Shown one piece after another: positions 26,460 to 35,574 of a stretch of DNA of 64,000 nucleotides. Position 1 is the first letter of the stretch. Each line of letters opens with the position of its first letter. Both the position numbers and the translations under genes were made by a program. Origin of the DNA: Bog-473 sp963807775 (lineage in GTDB: Bacteria > Actinomycetota > Acidimicrobiia > Acidimicrobiales > RAAP-2); contig CAWECY010000018.1 in the NCBI GenBank assembly GCA_963807775.1, positions 124,001-188,000 on the forward strand. Direction: 5' to 3'. The notes under the pieces are model-generated. The model was given only the letters and a program-made list of their open reading frames with translations. It was not told the DNA's origin and made no database searches.

Positions 26460-27322
26460 GGACCTTCCGTCTGGGACGATTCCGTATGTCTCAGCAGGAT
26501 CAGGAGGGTGCCCCGTACACTGCCGGGACAGTGGGACATCTCAGAGATTCAGATGTTCTGATCCTGGAGTACAGATGACCAACACTGGCAGCAGGTAACT
26601 GCCTCTTCTACGCGATGTCATAGGCCCGAGTTTCTAACCCCTCGCTCCGTCCACATCGCTTTGGGTTATTCGAATCGAACGCGGCCAACCTTGGGCAACT
26701 GAGAGTCGGACCCAATATGTGTCACCGTCGAAGGAGATCCATGACACCGTAGGGGGTGGCCCCTCGGGTCCAGATTGCGCGGGGAGGTTGGACCGGTACT
26801 TTGGGTTGACTCGGAAGCCGCGAATCGGGTGGTCCACTTCGGCGGTGCAATTGGCCCCAGAACCCCGAGCCCGCCACGACAAACTCGCCAGCTTCTTCAT
26901 GGGCTCTTCTTCCGGATCGGCACCCTCGGTTGCGAGTCTACGCCTCCGGCTCAAGAAGTCGGGTCCGGGAAGGTTCTGAAGGGTGTCTCCGACCAGTCGC
27001 CTGAGGGGTGGGACAGTCCGGAACTTCAGGATCAACTCGCATCCTCAGGTGTCCCTTGGCCACCAATGACGAGCGTGAAGCTTGGCGGCTCGTCCTCCTC
27101 TGATTCTCCCCTCCCCAGTACCGTGGCGGAAAAGGAGAAATACCTCACGAGGGCAGCAGTGGATGACATTGGATGACGAGGGGCGCAATACCCCCGGGTG
27201 GGAGGTTGCCAGGTTCATCCCGGTCCCGAAATCCGTCAGTGAGCAACCTGCAACGTCCAATTGTATGAACTACCGATGTGCGCTCCGTAGGGCAGGCGCG
27301 GACCGACAGAGGGGACCGAACC
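26460..27322. other. Long region of uncertain content downstream of the IS3 insertion
   Basis: About 860 bases between the end of the interrupted DHFR-like gene and an SRPBCC-type gene. It holds one doubtful minus-strand frame (26634-27035, listed separately) and a promoter-like stretch CCCCGTACACTGCCGGGACA near 26511, which has a near match at 32825. No RNA gene or repeat array is visible. Confidence 0.35.
26634..27035 (-). CDS. Doubtful small protein
   Basis: An open frame of 133 codons; an internal ATG at 26900 (MKKLASLSWRARGSG) would give 88 residues. The final third (VSWISFDGDTYWVRLSVAQG, then WPRSIRITQSDVDGARG) has a protein-like mix of aromatic, charged and hydrophobic residues. No family is recognised, no strong ribosome-binding site is present, and overlapping plus-strand frames exist. 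It could be a fragment of an older gene. Confidence 0.28.
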   Translation of the reverse strand: MILKFRTVPPLRRLVGDTLQNLPGPDFLSRRRRLATEGADPEEEPMKKLASLSWRARGSGANCTAEVDHPIRGFRVNPKYRSNLPAQSGPEGPPPTVSWISFDGDTYWVRLSVAQGWPRSIRITQSDVDGARG

Positions 27323-27831
27323 ATGACAGAGGAAAGCAAGGCGGTCGAAGTGTCACGCAGGATTGAAGCACCGGCAGCCCTCATCTTCGAAATCCTGGCG
27401 AATCCGCAACGCCACATGGACTTCGACGGGTCCGACATGCTCCGGGAAGCCGTCTACGACCGTCCCATATGCGCCGTCGGCGACTCCTTCACCATGAAGA
27501 TGCATCGGCTCGGTCGCGACTACCTCATGGTCAACTACGCAGTGGAGTTCGAGCCAGATCGCCGCATCTTTTGGGAACCCGCTCCGGGAGACCTCCCTAC
27601 AGCTGGCGGTGATCCATCCAAAGTCGGCATCCCTGCGGATTACCGCTGGGGCAACAGCCTCACTCCGGACGGTCACGACGCCACCGTCGTCACCGAGGTC
27701 TTTGACTGCGGCCCGGTGAAGGGCCGTCAAACCCTCCTCCGCGAGGGCGGGAGTGGATCAACGGGATCAATCCGGTGCTTGAGTCCATGACGGCCAGCCT
27801 GGAGAGGCTCGAGAAGATCAGTACCGAGTAG
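27323..27831 (+). CDS. SRPBCC-superfamily (START/Bet v1-like) protein, frameshifted near the 3' end
   Basis: A helix-grip-fold protein that binds hydrophobic ligands, about 169 residues after correction. MTEESKAVEVSRRIEAPAAL, then IFEILANPQRHMDFDGSDM, is the usual SRPBCC start. The expected last helix (EWINGINPVLESMTASLERL) is present, but in another frame, ending at the TAG at 27829. One G missing from the GGG at 27749-27751 would join the frames; uncorrected, the protein ends in junk at 27790. The ATG at 27323 follows GAGGGGACC. It lies 40 bases before a P450 gene on the same strand, so a shared role in oxidising a hydrophobic compound is plausible. Confidence 0.78.
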
Positions 27832-27871
27832 GACCGCTGGCGGAGCGCATGTTCTCGCTGCACGAGTCCGG

Positions 27872-29120
27872 ATGAAGCGTGACATTGGCGGCCATGGGAA
27901 CATGGCGTTGATGGAGGCTGACCCGCTCGACGCCTCAGGAGGCGTGCCTTATGCCGCCTTGACTGTATTGCGCCACAAGTGCCCGGTCTCACGGACCCCG
28001 TCGGGCGCCTACTTCCTCGCCCGTCTTGACGATGTCCTCGCGGCCACGAAGAACGTCGAGGTGTTCCAGGCAAGTTTCCGGGCCCCCGATGTGGTGGTGC
28101 CCGCGGAGGAGCAACTCATCAGCGAGATTCCAGAACCGCGTCACGGCAAGATCCGCCGGATCATCAACTCGGCTATCGCACAGCATCGCATCAGCCGAGT
28201 GGAGCCATTCGTCCGGGCGTTGTGCCACGAACTGTTGGAGCGTATCGTCGCACAGGGTGGCGGCGATCTCGTGGCCGACTACGTGACACCCATCCCGGCA
28301 ACGGTGATCGCTCATCTCCTTGGTGTCAATCCGGCGGATCATGCGCGCTTCGCTGAGTGGTCAGACTTCGTCGTGCAATCCGCGTACACGACGAAGAACC
28401 GTCGAGAGGACGGAGTCGACGGCGAGGGCCTCGCCGGCGTAGCGCCCGACTTCACCGCTTACCTCGACGCGATGATCGCCGAACGAGAGGCTTCGGCGGA
28501 TCCACCCGACGACTTCGTCACTCGGCTCATCACTACGGAAATCGATGGCGAGCGTCTCACCGATCTCGAAGTGCGCACGCAACTCGCGTTCTTGCTCATG
28601 TCCGGCAACGAGACCACCCGTCATTTGATCGCAAACCTGCTCGAGACCGTGTGCACCGATGCCGCCCTCCTCGCAAGATTGCATGCAGAGCGGGACCTGG
28701 TGCCGATCGTGGTCGAGGAGTCACTGCGCCATGACTCGCCGATCCACGTATTGATGCGCGATTGCCTCGCTGACATCACCATCGACGGTGTCACGATCCC
28801 TGCGGGCGTCAAGGTCGGCTTCGGACTCGCCTCCGCTAATCGCGACGAACGAACCTATGATGCCCCCGACGAGTTCCGACTCAATCGCCCGAGACCGAGA
28901 GACCACCTCGCCTTCGGAGGCGGCCCCCACATCTGTCCAGGCGCGGCACTCGCGCGACTTGAAGGCCGAGTGGCGCTCGACGTATTCATCGATCTCGTCG
29001 ATCAAGCTCGTGTTGAGACCGGATACCGTCGCGAGACCCGTTCCCGTGTTCTGGGCCAATGGCACCCGGCGACTCCCCGTCAACCTGTCCGGAGTCGGTC
29101 CGAACGCACAGCGCACCTAG
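27872..29120 (+). CDS. Cytochrome P450, frameshifted close to the C-terminus
   Basis: A haem monooxygenase of about 410 residues. The I-helix motif is LLMSGNETTRH, the ExxR motif is VEESLRHD and the haem-ligand loop is FGGGPHICPGAALARLE, with the Cys thiolate ligand. The expected ending, PVPVFWANGTRRLPVNL, is in another frame ending at the TAG at 29118; the frames join if the CCC at 29037-29039 has lost two C (or another base there is extra). Uncorrected, the frame runs on into the IS982 element to 29245. The stop codon lies inside the CTAG duplicated by that element. The start is uncertain between 27872 and 27902 (MALMEADPLD). The substrate and redox partners are not evident; no ferredoxin gene is adjacent. 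Confidence 0.87.
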
Positions 29121-30154
29121 ATGACCAATTCCAAGGGGTCACCCGTGGTCATAGGCGACAAGGGAGCGCAGAGGTGCAACTCGGCAGTGGTCGTTGTGCC
29201 AGATTGCAGCCGTCATGGCGAGCAGACGCTGGAGGACCCGCGTGACCACACCGCCTGGTGTGTGTCCGCCGTGCGCTTCGAGGTCGAGCTGGCCCTTCAA
29301 CGTGTCGTTGATGGATTCGATGAGCTGGCGCAGCGGCTTGAGGAACCGTGCCCCGGGCCGCGGCGCTTCTTTCGCCTTGGCCGGGCGGATCAAGGTGACG
29401 TCGCGCTCGGCGAGGAAGGTCTCGAACTCGGCCGAGGCGTAGCCCTTGTCGGCGAGGATGGTCTGGCCGCGCCGGAGGAGTTCGGGTTCGAGCTCGAAGA
29501 GGTCCCGGGCGATCTCGCGCTCGTCGGCTTTGGCGGTGGCCAGGGCGAAGGTGACGGGCAGGCCGGCTGGGGTGCACACCAGATGCAGGCGCAATCCCCA
29601 GAAGTAGCGCGAGTGGCTGGCGCAGTAGCCGTAGCCGGCGAAGCCGGCCAGGTCGCTGCGCTGGGCGGTCGAACGCGAGCGCCCGCACTCGACGGGGGTC
29701 GAGTCGATGACCCAGGTGTCGTCGTCCCACAAGTCGGTGTCGGTGGCGAGCACCCGGATCAGGACGTGCAACTGGCTCTGGGACTTGCGCAGCCGCTTGT
29801 TGTAGCCCGACTGGCCCGGCACGTAGGGGAACCACGAGCGCAGGTGCTTGGCCGCATGGCGCAAGAAGCGAGCTTCGGAGGTGAAGCCCAACAGGGCCTG
29901 GACGACGGCCATGGTGACCAGCTCGGCGTCGCTCAACTTCGGCGCGATGCCCACGCTGGGTCGCCAGAGGCGAAGCGAGGGGGTGTCCCTCAATGTGTCG
30001 TCGACTTTCACGTACAGTGCGGTGACGAAGGTGTCCATATCGGCTTCCATGCGGCCTCCAGGTCGGCGTGGGTATTTGGCAAGGCCGATTGTGGACGCCT
30101 TCGTCGCGTCAGTCGTGGACCCCGGATCGTTCGGTATCCCTTGGAATCACTGAT
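29121..30154 (-). mobile_element. IS982-family insertion sequence with CTAG target duplication
   Basis: Inverted ends share ATTCCAAGGG: left ATGACCAATTCCAAGGGGTC and, read inward from the right, ATCAGTGATTCCAAGGGATA. CTAG flanks both sides (29117-29120 and 30155-30158), consistent with a 4-bp target duplication. It carries one minus-strand transposase gene. The insertion sits directly at the stop codon of the P450 gene and leaves that stop intact. Confidence 0.85.
29139..30050 (-). CDS. IS982-family transposase
   Basis: A 303-residue DDE transposase. DTFVTALYVKVDDTL at the start, LSDAELVTMAVVQALLGF and the catalytic residues Asp (VIDSTPVECGRSR), Asp (TILADKGYA) and Glu (RQLIESINDTLKGQ) match IS982 proteins from actinobacteria. 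The frame is complete, so the element could be active. An internal ATG at 30038 (MDTFVTAL) is an equally good start. Its GC-rich codon use contrasts with the adjoining P450 gene. Confidence 0.92.
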   Translation of the reverse strand: MEADMDTFVTALYVKVDDTLRDTPSLRLWRPSVGIAPKLSDAELVTMAVVQALLGFTSEARFLRHAAKHLRSWFPYVPGQSGYNKRLRKSQSQLHVLIRVLATDTDLWDDDTWVIDSTPVECGRSRSTAQRSDLAGFAGYGYCASHSRYFWGLRLHLVCTPAGLPVTFALATAKADEREIARDLFELEPELLRRGQTILADKGYASAEFETFLAERDVTLIRPAKAKEAPRPGARFLKPLRQLIESINDTLKGQLDLEAHGGHTPGGVVTRVLQRLLAMTAAIWHNDHCRVAPLRSLVAYDHG

Positions 30155-30369
30155 CTAGACAACATCCAAACGCCGGCGATCGGGCCACCCTTCGCCGCCT
30201 GTCCCGATACGCACATCCTCGAACGCCGCCGCCGGCCTATTGGGTGCCACAGGGTGCCCCAGAAAACGGGGCGATGGGGCCAGCAGCAACTACTGCCGTG
30301 ATTGTCCGTCCCATCAGCGATACCCTTTCCCGGGCTGCCCGGTTCGAAGGCGCATTAGGGGAGACGGCG

Positions 30370-31812
30370 ATGCGACGCTGGGGAAAATCGGGAGCAAGGC
30401 GAAGACTGCTGAGAGCCGGGGGGGCCCTGGCCGTCCTTGGCAGCACCGTGGCGTTGGGGGTCTCAGCGCCGTCGGGTGCCACCGCTGCGCCGACCCCCGT
30501 CACCGAGGCGAGCACAAGCGCAAGGGGCGTCACGGCAAGCGCTATCAACGTGGTCTTCCCGGTCATCTCGTTCACCAGCATCGAGGGGGAGTTCGAAATC
30601 GAGTCGGACGCCGAGTACGGCGAGCAGACGAAGGCGATCGACCTCTTCGTGGACCAGATCAATGATGCCGGGGGAATACACGGTCGGAAGATCAACGCGA
30701 TGATCGTGCCCTTCGACCCGACCAACGTGGACGAGGAGCTCGCGCTCTGCAGGCAGTGGACCCAGGGCAACCCGCCCGTCTTCGCCGTGGTCGACGGACT
30801 CGGCACATTCGAAGGGACCAATGAGCTCTGCATCACCCAGCAAGGTCAAACGCCGATGCTCTCCCAGTGGACGACGACCACCAACTGGACCGACCTCGGC
30901 TCCCCGTACTTGTGGTGGACGGGGGCGGATGACGCGCCCATCCTCGCGGCCACTGTGCGCTGGGGCCTGAGCTCGGGTCGCCTCGGTCACGGCGTGAAGG
31001 TCGGCGTCGTGGTCTCGGACCAGGCCAGTGACCAAGGTGCACTCAACTCCTACCTCTTACCGGACCTGAAGAAGATCGGCGTGATTCCTCAAGTGGTCAC
31101 AGTCACCGCGGACATCGGTGAGACCGCCAGTACCGACTCGACGGCCACGCTGGCGGTCGAACGGCTCAAGGCGGCGGGGGTCCAATCGGTGATTCCCTTG
31201 TTGCCCGACAACGCCTTCACCCCATACATCGGCGCTGAAACTTCGCAGGACTACTTTCCCAAGCTCCTCCTCAGTGATTACCAGTCCGAAATTGAGATCG
31301 CGCTCGGACTCATCCCTGTCCCCTACGACAAGGCGCTCAACGGCCAGGAGGGTGTCACGGCAGAGACTCTCGGTGGCATCGATCTTCCGATCCCAGAGTC
31401 ACAGGGAGGGTACGACCCGGGGGTGCGGAGCTGCTGGGATGTGTGGCACAAGGCCTACCCGCAGATTCCCAAGGGCAATATCAATGACGACATTGAGGAG
31501 CAAGGGCCGGTCCAGGGCTGGTGTCAAGAGATCCGCCTCTTCGCCCAGGCAGCGACCATGGCGGGCAAGGACCTCAATCGCCGGACCTTCGTTGAGGCAA
31601 TGTCGCGCGTCACCAACTTCCCAGGCGGGTACTCACCTGTGTTGACCTACGGGCCGGACAAGTTCTACGGACCAACGGAGTACCGGGTGGTGGAGGTCCA
31701 TGACAACCACCCACCGACGACCCTCTGCAAGCACGGCCCGGTTGGGTCGCCCCCGGCAGGCGTCTGTTGGGTCGTCGAGCAGAACTGGAAGCCGCTGCCC
31801 GAAACAGGATGA
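30370..31812 (+). CDS. ABC-type branched-chain amino-acid-like substrate-binding protein, orphan
   Basis: A 480-residue exported receptor of the Peripla_BP_6 (LivJ-like) family. The N-terminus is basic (RRWGKSGARRRLLR) then hydrophobic (AGGALAVLGSTVALGVSA), giving a signal peptide to about residue 37. The mature domain shows QTKAIDLFVDQINDAGGIHG, typical of the first lobe, and VKVGVVVSDQASDQGA with the hinge and second lobe following. No permease or ATPase genes are next to it, so it is an orphan, perhaps separated from its transporter by IS activity. The start is ATG at 30370; an extension to 30244 adds unlikely residues. The ligand is unknown. Confidence 0.85.
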   Translation: MRRWGKSGARRRLLRAGGALAVLGSTVALGVSAPSGATAAPTPVTEASTSARGVTASAINVVFPVISFTSIEGEFEIESDAEYGEQTKAIDLFVDQINDAGGIHGRKINAMIVPFDPTNVDEELALCRQWTQGNPPVFAVVDGLGTFEGTNELCITQQGQTPMLSQWTTTTNWTDLGSPYLWWTGADDAPILAATVRWGLSSGRLGHGVKVGVVVSDQASDQGALNSYLLPDLKKIGVIPQVVTVTADIGETASTDSTATLAVERLKAAGVQSVIPLLPDNAFTPYIGAETSQDYFPKLLLSDYQSEIEIALGLIPVPYDKALNGQEGVTAETLGGIDLPIPESQGGYDPGVRSCWDVWHKAYPQIPKGNINDDIEEQGPVQGWCQEIRLFAQAATMAGKDLNRRTFVEAMSRVTNFPGGYSPVLTYGPDKFYGPTEYRVVEVHDNHPPTTLCKHGPVGSPPAGVCWVVEQNWKPLPETG

Positions 31813-32374
31813 AAGGCGGCCCGCAGAGGGATCGGGTCGATGACCGCGACATGGAGAACTTTGCGACCAGTGCTCGTCAAGCGCCCTGTCGGGAGAGGAT
31901 CAGAGCCTCAGCTCGACAATCGAAACGCAGCCGAATGAGTCACAGCAATCTGTGAAACATTCTGCCCGACGATCCTCGAGGGGGCCAGGTCCGCCGTACG
32001 CGCCTGAGTGCCCCCAAACAGTCGCCGGGGCTGGGGTGCCACCCTACGTCGCCTCGACATGTCGACCAAGAGCTCTTGCGCCTTGTCCATGGGCGCGAGT
32101 TTGCTACGAGATGGGACGGGATGGCACACGTTCCCAGTGAGGCGCTCGAGGCGTACCGACCCCAAGCCTCCTGACTCCTCGCCCCGTTCGCTGCCGGGCT
32201 GGGGTGCAGCTGATCGGCGCGACTGGGCACTTTGGCGGGCAGAACTTCAATACCCACCGTCCTCGCCGTCGCATGGGACTGATTACACGTGCGAGAAATG
32301 GCTGAGACCTTCGGGGTCTCCCGCCAATCTGAGTCTCGCTACATTGAGGTCTTCACCACAACGAGAGGATCCCG
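31813..32374. other. Region with no supported gene; possible HTH remnant
   Basis: About 560 bases. Near 32289-32345 one frame reads REMAETFGVSRQSESR, which resembles the C-terminal helix-turn-helix of serine recombinases or transposases, but nothing recognisable surrounds it, so it is at most a decayed fragment. GAGAGG at the right end serves the next gene. Confidence 0.35.
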
Positions 32375-32686
32375 ATGTCGTCAATTTCAGGGCCCCAGCA
32401 TCTCAGCGGCCATCATCGAGACACACTTCTACAGATCTTTCAGCCAAAGACGAACCACAACGTCGAATGGCACGATGTCATATCATTACTCGAGGCGGTC
32501 GGATCCATCGAAGAACAGCACGACGACATGTTTCTGTTCCGCATCGGCCAAGAGACCGAGGTTCTCAGGCGTCCGAGTGACAAGGACATCGACGGACAAC
32601 AACTCGTCGACTTGCGGCGAATATTGACGAGTGCCGGCTACGACACCGTGGCCGCGGACCTCGAAGACAAAGGCAACGAAGTCTGA
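32375..32686 (+). CDS. Small conserved actinobacterial protein, HicA-like
   Basis: A 103-residue protein. ISGPQHLSGHHRDTLLQIFQ, then NHNVEWHDVISLLEAVGSIE, matches a small protein seen widely in mycobacteria and related actinobacteria. The NVEWHDVISLLEAVG segment resembles the double-stranded-RNA-binding-like fold of HicA mRNA interferases, whose conserved Gly-His core is not clear here. The C-terminal part (KDIDGQQLVDLRRILTSAGY) is also typical. GAGAGG lies 6 bases before the ATG. No HicB-like antitoxin gene adjoins, so a toxin role is not supported. Confidence 0.7.
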   Translation: MSSISGPQHLSGHHRDTLLQIFQPKTNHNVEWHDVISLLEAVGSIEEQHDDMFLFRIGQETEVLRRPSDKDIDGQQLVDLRRILTSAGYDTVAADLEDKGNEV

Positions 32687-33008
32687 AAAGGGCTGACGGC
32701 TTGGAGCAGACCCGGACAAGGACCTTTGTTGCTGTCATCGACTCACGAGATGCTGTACCTCGCCGATGGCCTGAGCGCGGCTAAAGCTAAGACGGATATG
32801 GGCCAATCGGACTATTCACAGCGTGCCCCCGTACGCTGCCGGGAGGAAGCGCAGAGTTAGCCGCCACTCGATCGGTCGTGAAATGGTCCGAAGTAATCGC
32901 CAGTCGCCGATACGTCTAGCCCCGCCAAGATTGCCCTTCAGACGCGCACTTTGACCGTTTGGTCCTTCCGGGGAGACACAGGACGACTACCGACTTGTCG
33001 TGCAGTAG
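32687..33008. other. Intergenic region, no gene seen
   Basis: About 320 bases. It contains CCCCCGTACGCTGCCGGGAG near 32826, a near match to a stretch at 26511, which could be a promoter-type sequence. No open frame with recognisable content is present. Confidence 0.35.
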
Positions 33009-34118
33009 GTGAGCCCAGGTAAGTTTCTCCTCGTGGCGACGTCCGAACCGATTGAGACACCGGCCCCTCGGACGCCTAAGCAGGAGCAGATGGACGCCTC
33101 TCCGGACATCGTCGAGGTGGTACCCGGCATTCTCCGACTGCAGCTGCCCATAGATTTCACCGGCTTGGGCCATGTCAACACGTACGCCCTCGAGGATGAT
33201 GAAGGCTTCACACTGGTCGATCCGGGGCTCCCAGGCGAAGAGTCGTGGAAGGCCCTCCGGAGCCGCATGGACGCGGCGGGGATCCCGTTAGAACGGGTGC
33301 ACACCATCGTTGTCACACATTCGCATCCCGACCACTTCGGGGGCGCGGGGTTGTTGGCCCAGGAGAGTGGAGGCGCCATTGTGGCTTCTGACCGCTTCCG
33401 CACCTTCTTCGATCCCGATGACATCGACGATCGCGAGCTCGAGGCGGCCGACGACATCGATCCGGACGAGAACCCGATCCCCAGCATCCGCATCGAGCGG
33501 CCCGCCCCCTGGGGCGGCTCAACAGTCGGACCACCACCCGAAGCCCGAGCCAAAATGCTGGCCGATCGGGCCGACCTCTTCAAGTGGTTCAAGCCACCCC
33601 GCCCGTCGCACCGGGTGGCCGATTGTGATCACATCACAGTGGGCGGCCGGGACTGGGTCGGCCTCTTCACTCCTGGACACACCGACGACCATCTTTGCCT
33701 CTACGACGAGGAGGGTGGGGTACTGCTCGTTGGCGACCAGGTGTTGCCCACCATCACGCCGCACATTTCAGGACTGATCGCGGGTGACCCGCTCCTCAGG
33801 TACCTCGAATCGCTCGACCGCTTATCCGACTTGCCTCACGTGTCCACCGTGCTGCCGGCGCACGGCCAGCCGTTCAACGATCTGCCCAGCCGAGCCCAGG
33901 AAATCAAGCGCCACCACGATGAGCGGTTGGACCTGCTGCTCGAGATCTGTGACGCCTCAGGCTGGGCCAACGTTGTTGACCTGTCACATGAGCTGTTCGC
34001 CCCGCGGTCATGGGGCTCCATGGCCGAGGCTGAGACCTTCGCCCACCTAGAGCACCTGCGGGCTAGGGGTACGGTGCAGCGCCGAGAAGAAGCCGGCATC
34101 TTGCTCTATCACCTCTAA
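33009..34118 (+). CDS. MBL-fold metallohydrolase
   Basis: A zinc hydrolase of the metallo-beta-lactamase superfamily, up to 369 residues. The metal motif THSHPDH (HxHxDH) is followed by TPGHTDDH and VGDQVLP, which supply further ligands, and VLPAHGQPF near the C-terminal end. The C-terminal 80 residues (SELFAPRSWGS-like, then FAHLEHLRARGTVQRREEAG) form a winged-helix-like tail seen in hydrolases of the LACTB2/glyoxalase-II-like group. The start is uncertain: GTG at 33009 or ATG at 33090, which has AGGAG just upstream. It may form a unit with the PhyH gene 94 bases downstream. Confidence 0.87.
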   Translation: MSPGKFLLVATSEPIETPAPRTPKQEQMDASPDIVEVVPGILRLQLPIDFTGLGHVNTYALEDDEGFTLVDPGLPGEESWKALRSRMDAAGIPLERVHTIVVTHSHPDHFGGAGLLAQESGGAIVASDRFRTFFDPDDIDDRELEAADDIDPDENPIPSIRIERPAPWGGSTVGPPPEARAKMLADRADLFKWFKPPRPSHRVADCDHITVGGRDWVGLFTPGHTDDHLCLYDEEGGVLLVGDQVLPTITPHISGLIAGDPLLRYLESLDRLSDLPHVSTVLPAHGQPFNDLPSRAQEIKRHHDERLDLLLEICDASGWANVVDLSHELFAPRSWGSMAEAETFAHLEHLRARGTVQRREEAGILLYHL

Positions 34119-34212
34119 CCCGCCACATCAGGAAGTGTGACGTAGAGTTGCGGGCTGCCGATCGCTTCGGCAAGCCACTCGGAAGCGGGCAATCGGCGAA
34201 GGGAGGATCGGC

Positions 34213-35460
34213 ATGAGCGTGGACATGCGCACTCGGCCGATTAACGCAGAGGGACCGGCGGATCCCGAGTCGTTCTTCGAGGTCGACTGGCGAGAGGCTG
34301 TTGCTCGAAACGGCCGCCATGCCGCGACCGACGCAGGGCGGCTCGCCCTCGGCCCACTCGCCATCCGGGTGGACAGTGACGTCTGGACGATTCAGCCCCG
34401 AGGCATGACCATCGACGTTGTCCCCGGACACGTCGGTACCGAGCCATGTATCACGCTCGATCGTGCTGCGTTCGCTGACCTTTTCTGCGAACGACGCACC
34501 GCGCTGGGACTGGTAATCGGGGCCCGGGTCACCGGCGACCCCGCTTCCTGCGAGGCCTTCTGCGCGTGGGATCCGGTGCTCCGCTCTCTTCTCGACGGAC
34601 GGCCCGTGTATCAGCCCGGTGCGGTGTCGCTCCGTTCGTCTGACGGGTCCCCGCTCGAGCTTGACCAGCGGTTCCGGCTCGGCGAGCAGACCGCGGAGGC
34701 TGCCCATTTCCTCGGCGAGACCGGGTTCCTGCTCCTGCAAGACGTCTATACCGATGCCGAGATGGGCGAGGTCGACGCCGATCTCGCCCGCGCCGTTGGC
34801 GCTGCCCGAGTCGAGGACGGTTCGTCCTGGTGGGCGACGACCCGCACCGGCGAGCGCTATCCCTGCCGGATCCTCGACTTCGCGCCCAAGTCACCAGCAA
34901 TTCAAGCGCTTGTCGCGGATGACCGGTACATCGCCATCGGCGAGCTGCTCGGCGATGGTCACCGTCCAGGCGATCCGTTCGGCGAGCATTTCGCCGACGT
35001 GACCGCTGAGGGGCTCCTCAAGCGGGTCGATTCCGTCGACGGACTCGTCTGCCTCCCGTGGCACAAAGACTGCGATCGTGGCGGGCACTCGATGTTCTGT
35101 GCCGGGCTCACGATCGGCATTTGCCTGACACCCGTCGACGAGGCCCACGGTGGCCTTGACGTCATGGCCGGCTCGCACCGGGCGAACATTGCCCGCTCAC
35201 AGATCGACGGCTCGCTCGATCTGCCCGCCGTGACCCTGCGCGCCAAACGTGGCGACGTCACTGTGCACATGTCCTGCGCGCTGCACCGCTCGACCCACCC
35301 CACCACCCGCGAGCGCCGTGTCGCGTACACCGGCTTCGCACTGCCGCCGCGGCCGGGCGACTCGCACGCCGAGGACGCTCAGCCCCGATTGCGCCAGGAG
35401 CGGGCGGCCATCGGGGGGTCGAACCCTCGACCGAGTCTCGCCTCAGAGATCGAAGCATGA
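34213..35460 (+). CDS. SCP2-like domain fused to a phytanoyl-CoA dioxygenase (PhyH) domain
   Basis: A 415-residue protein with two parts. Residues about 40-125 (LALGPLAIRVDSDVWTIQPR, then ITLDRAAFADLFCERRTALGLVIGARV) resemble an SCP2 sterol-carrier fold. From about residue 160 is a PhyH-type Fe(II)/2-oxoglutarate dioxygenase. The facial triad is His284 and Asp286 (LPWHKDCD) and His358 (CALHRST), with an Arg (RERRVAY) suited to 2-oxoglutarate. It probably hydroxylates a hydrophobic or CoA-linked substrate held by the SCP2 part. GGGAGG precedes the ATG at 34213. Neighbouring MBL, CMD and P450 genes suggest a degradation or tailoring pathway. The fusion is unusual but I cannot say it is new. Confidence 0.82.
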   Translation: MSVDMRTRPINAEGPADPESFFEVDWREAVARNGRHAATDAGRLALGPLAIRVDSDVWTIQPRGMTIDVVPGHVGTEPCITLDRAAFADLFCERRTALGLVIGARVTGDPASCEAFCAWDPVLRSLLDGRPVYQPGAVSLRSSDGSPLELDQRFRLGEQTAEAAHFLGETGFLLLQDVYTDAEMGEVDADLARAVGAARVEDGSSWWATTRTGERYPCRILDFAPKSPAIQALVADDRYIAIGELLGDGHRPGDPFGEHFADVTAEGLLKRVDSVDGLVCLPWHKDCDRGGHSMFCAGLTIGICLTPVDEAHGGLDVMAGSHRANIARSQIDGSLDLPAVTLRAKRGDVTVHMSCALHRSTHPTTRERRVAYTGFALPPRPGDSHAEDAQPRLRQERAAIGGSNPRPSLASEIEA

Positions 35461-35574
35461 CGGCTGCGACCAGGGTATCGGTGATGACCTGCGCCGGTGG
35501 ATCGATGTGGGCCTGGTCGCGGCGATGAACCACCAGCTATCAGAGAGGCGACAATTCGAGCCATGGGAGAACGA

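Noticed and set aside
32289..32350. Recombinase gene (REMAETFGVSRQS resembles a helix-turn-helix)
   Set aside because: No catalytic domain in any frame upstream. At most a relic, so it is noted only as part of the intergenic region.
32375..32686. HicA toxin of a toxin-antitoxin pair
   Set aside because: No adjacent antitoxin gene, and the conserved catalytic Gly-His context of HicA is not clear.
26508..32845. A shared sequence CCGTAC(A/G)CTGCCGGGA at about 26511 and 32828
   Set aside because: About 20 matching bases at two intergenic places. It could be two promoters of one type or chance; no further copies were noticed, so I did not call a repeat family.
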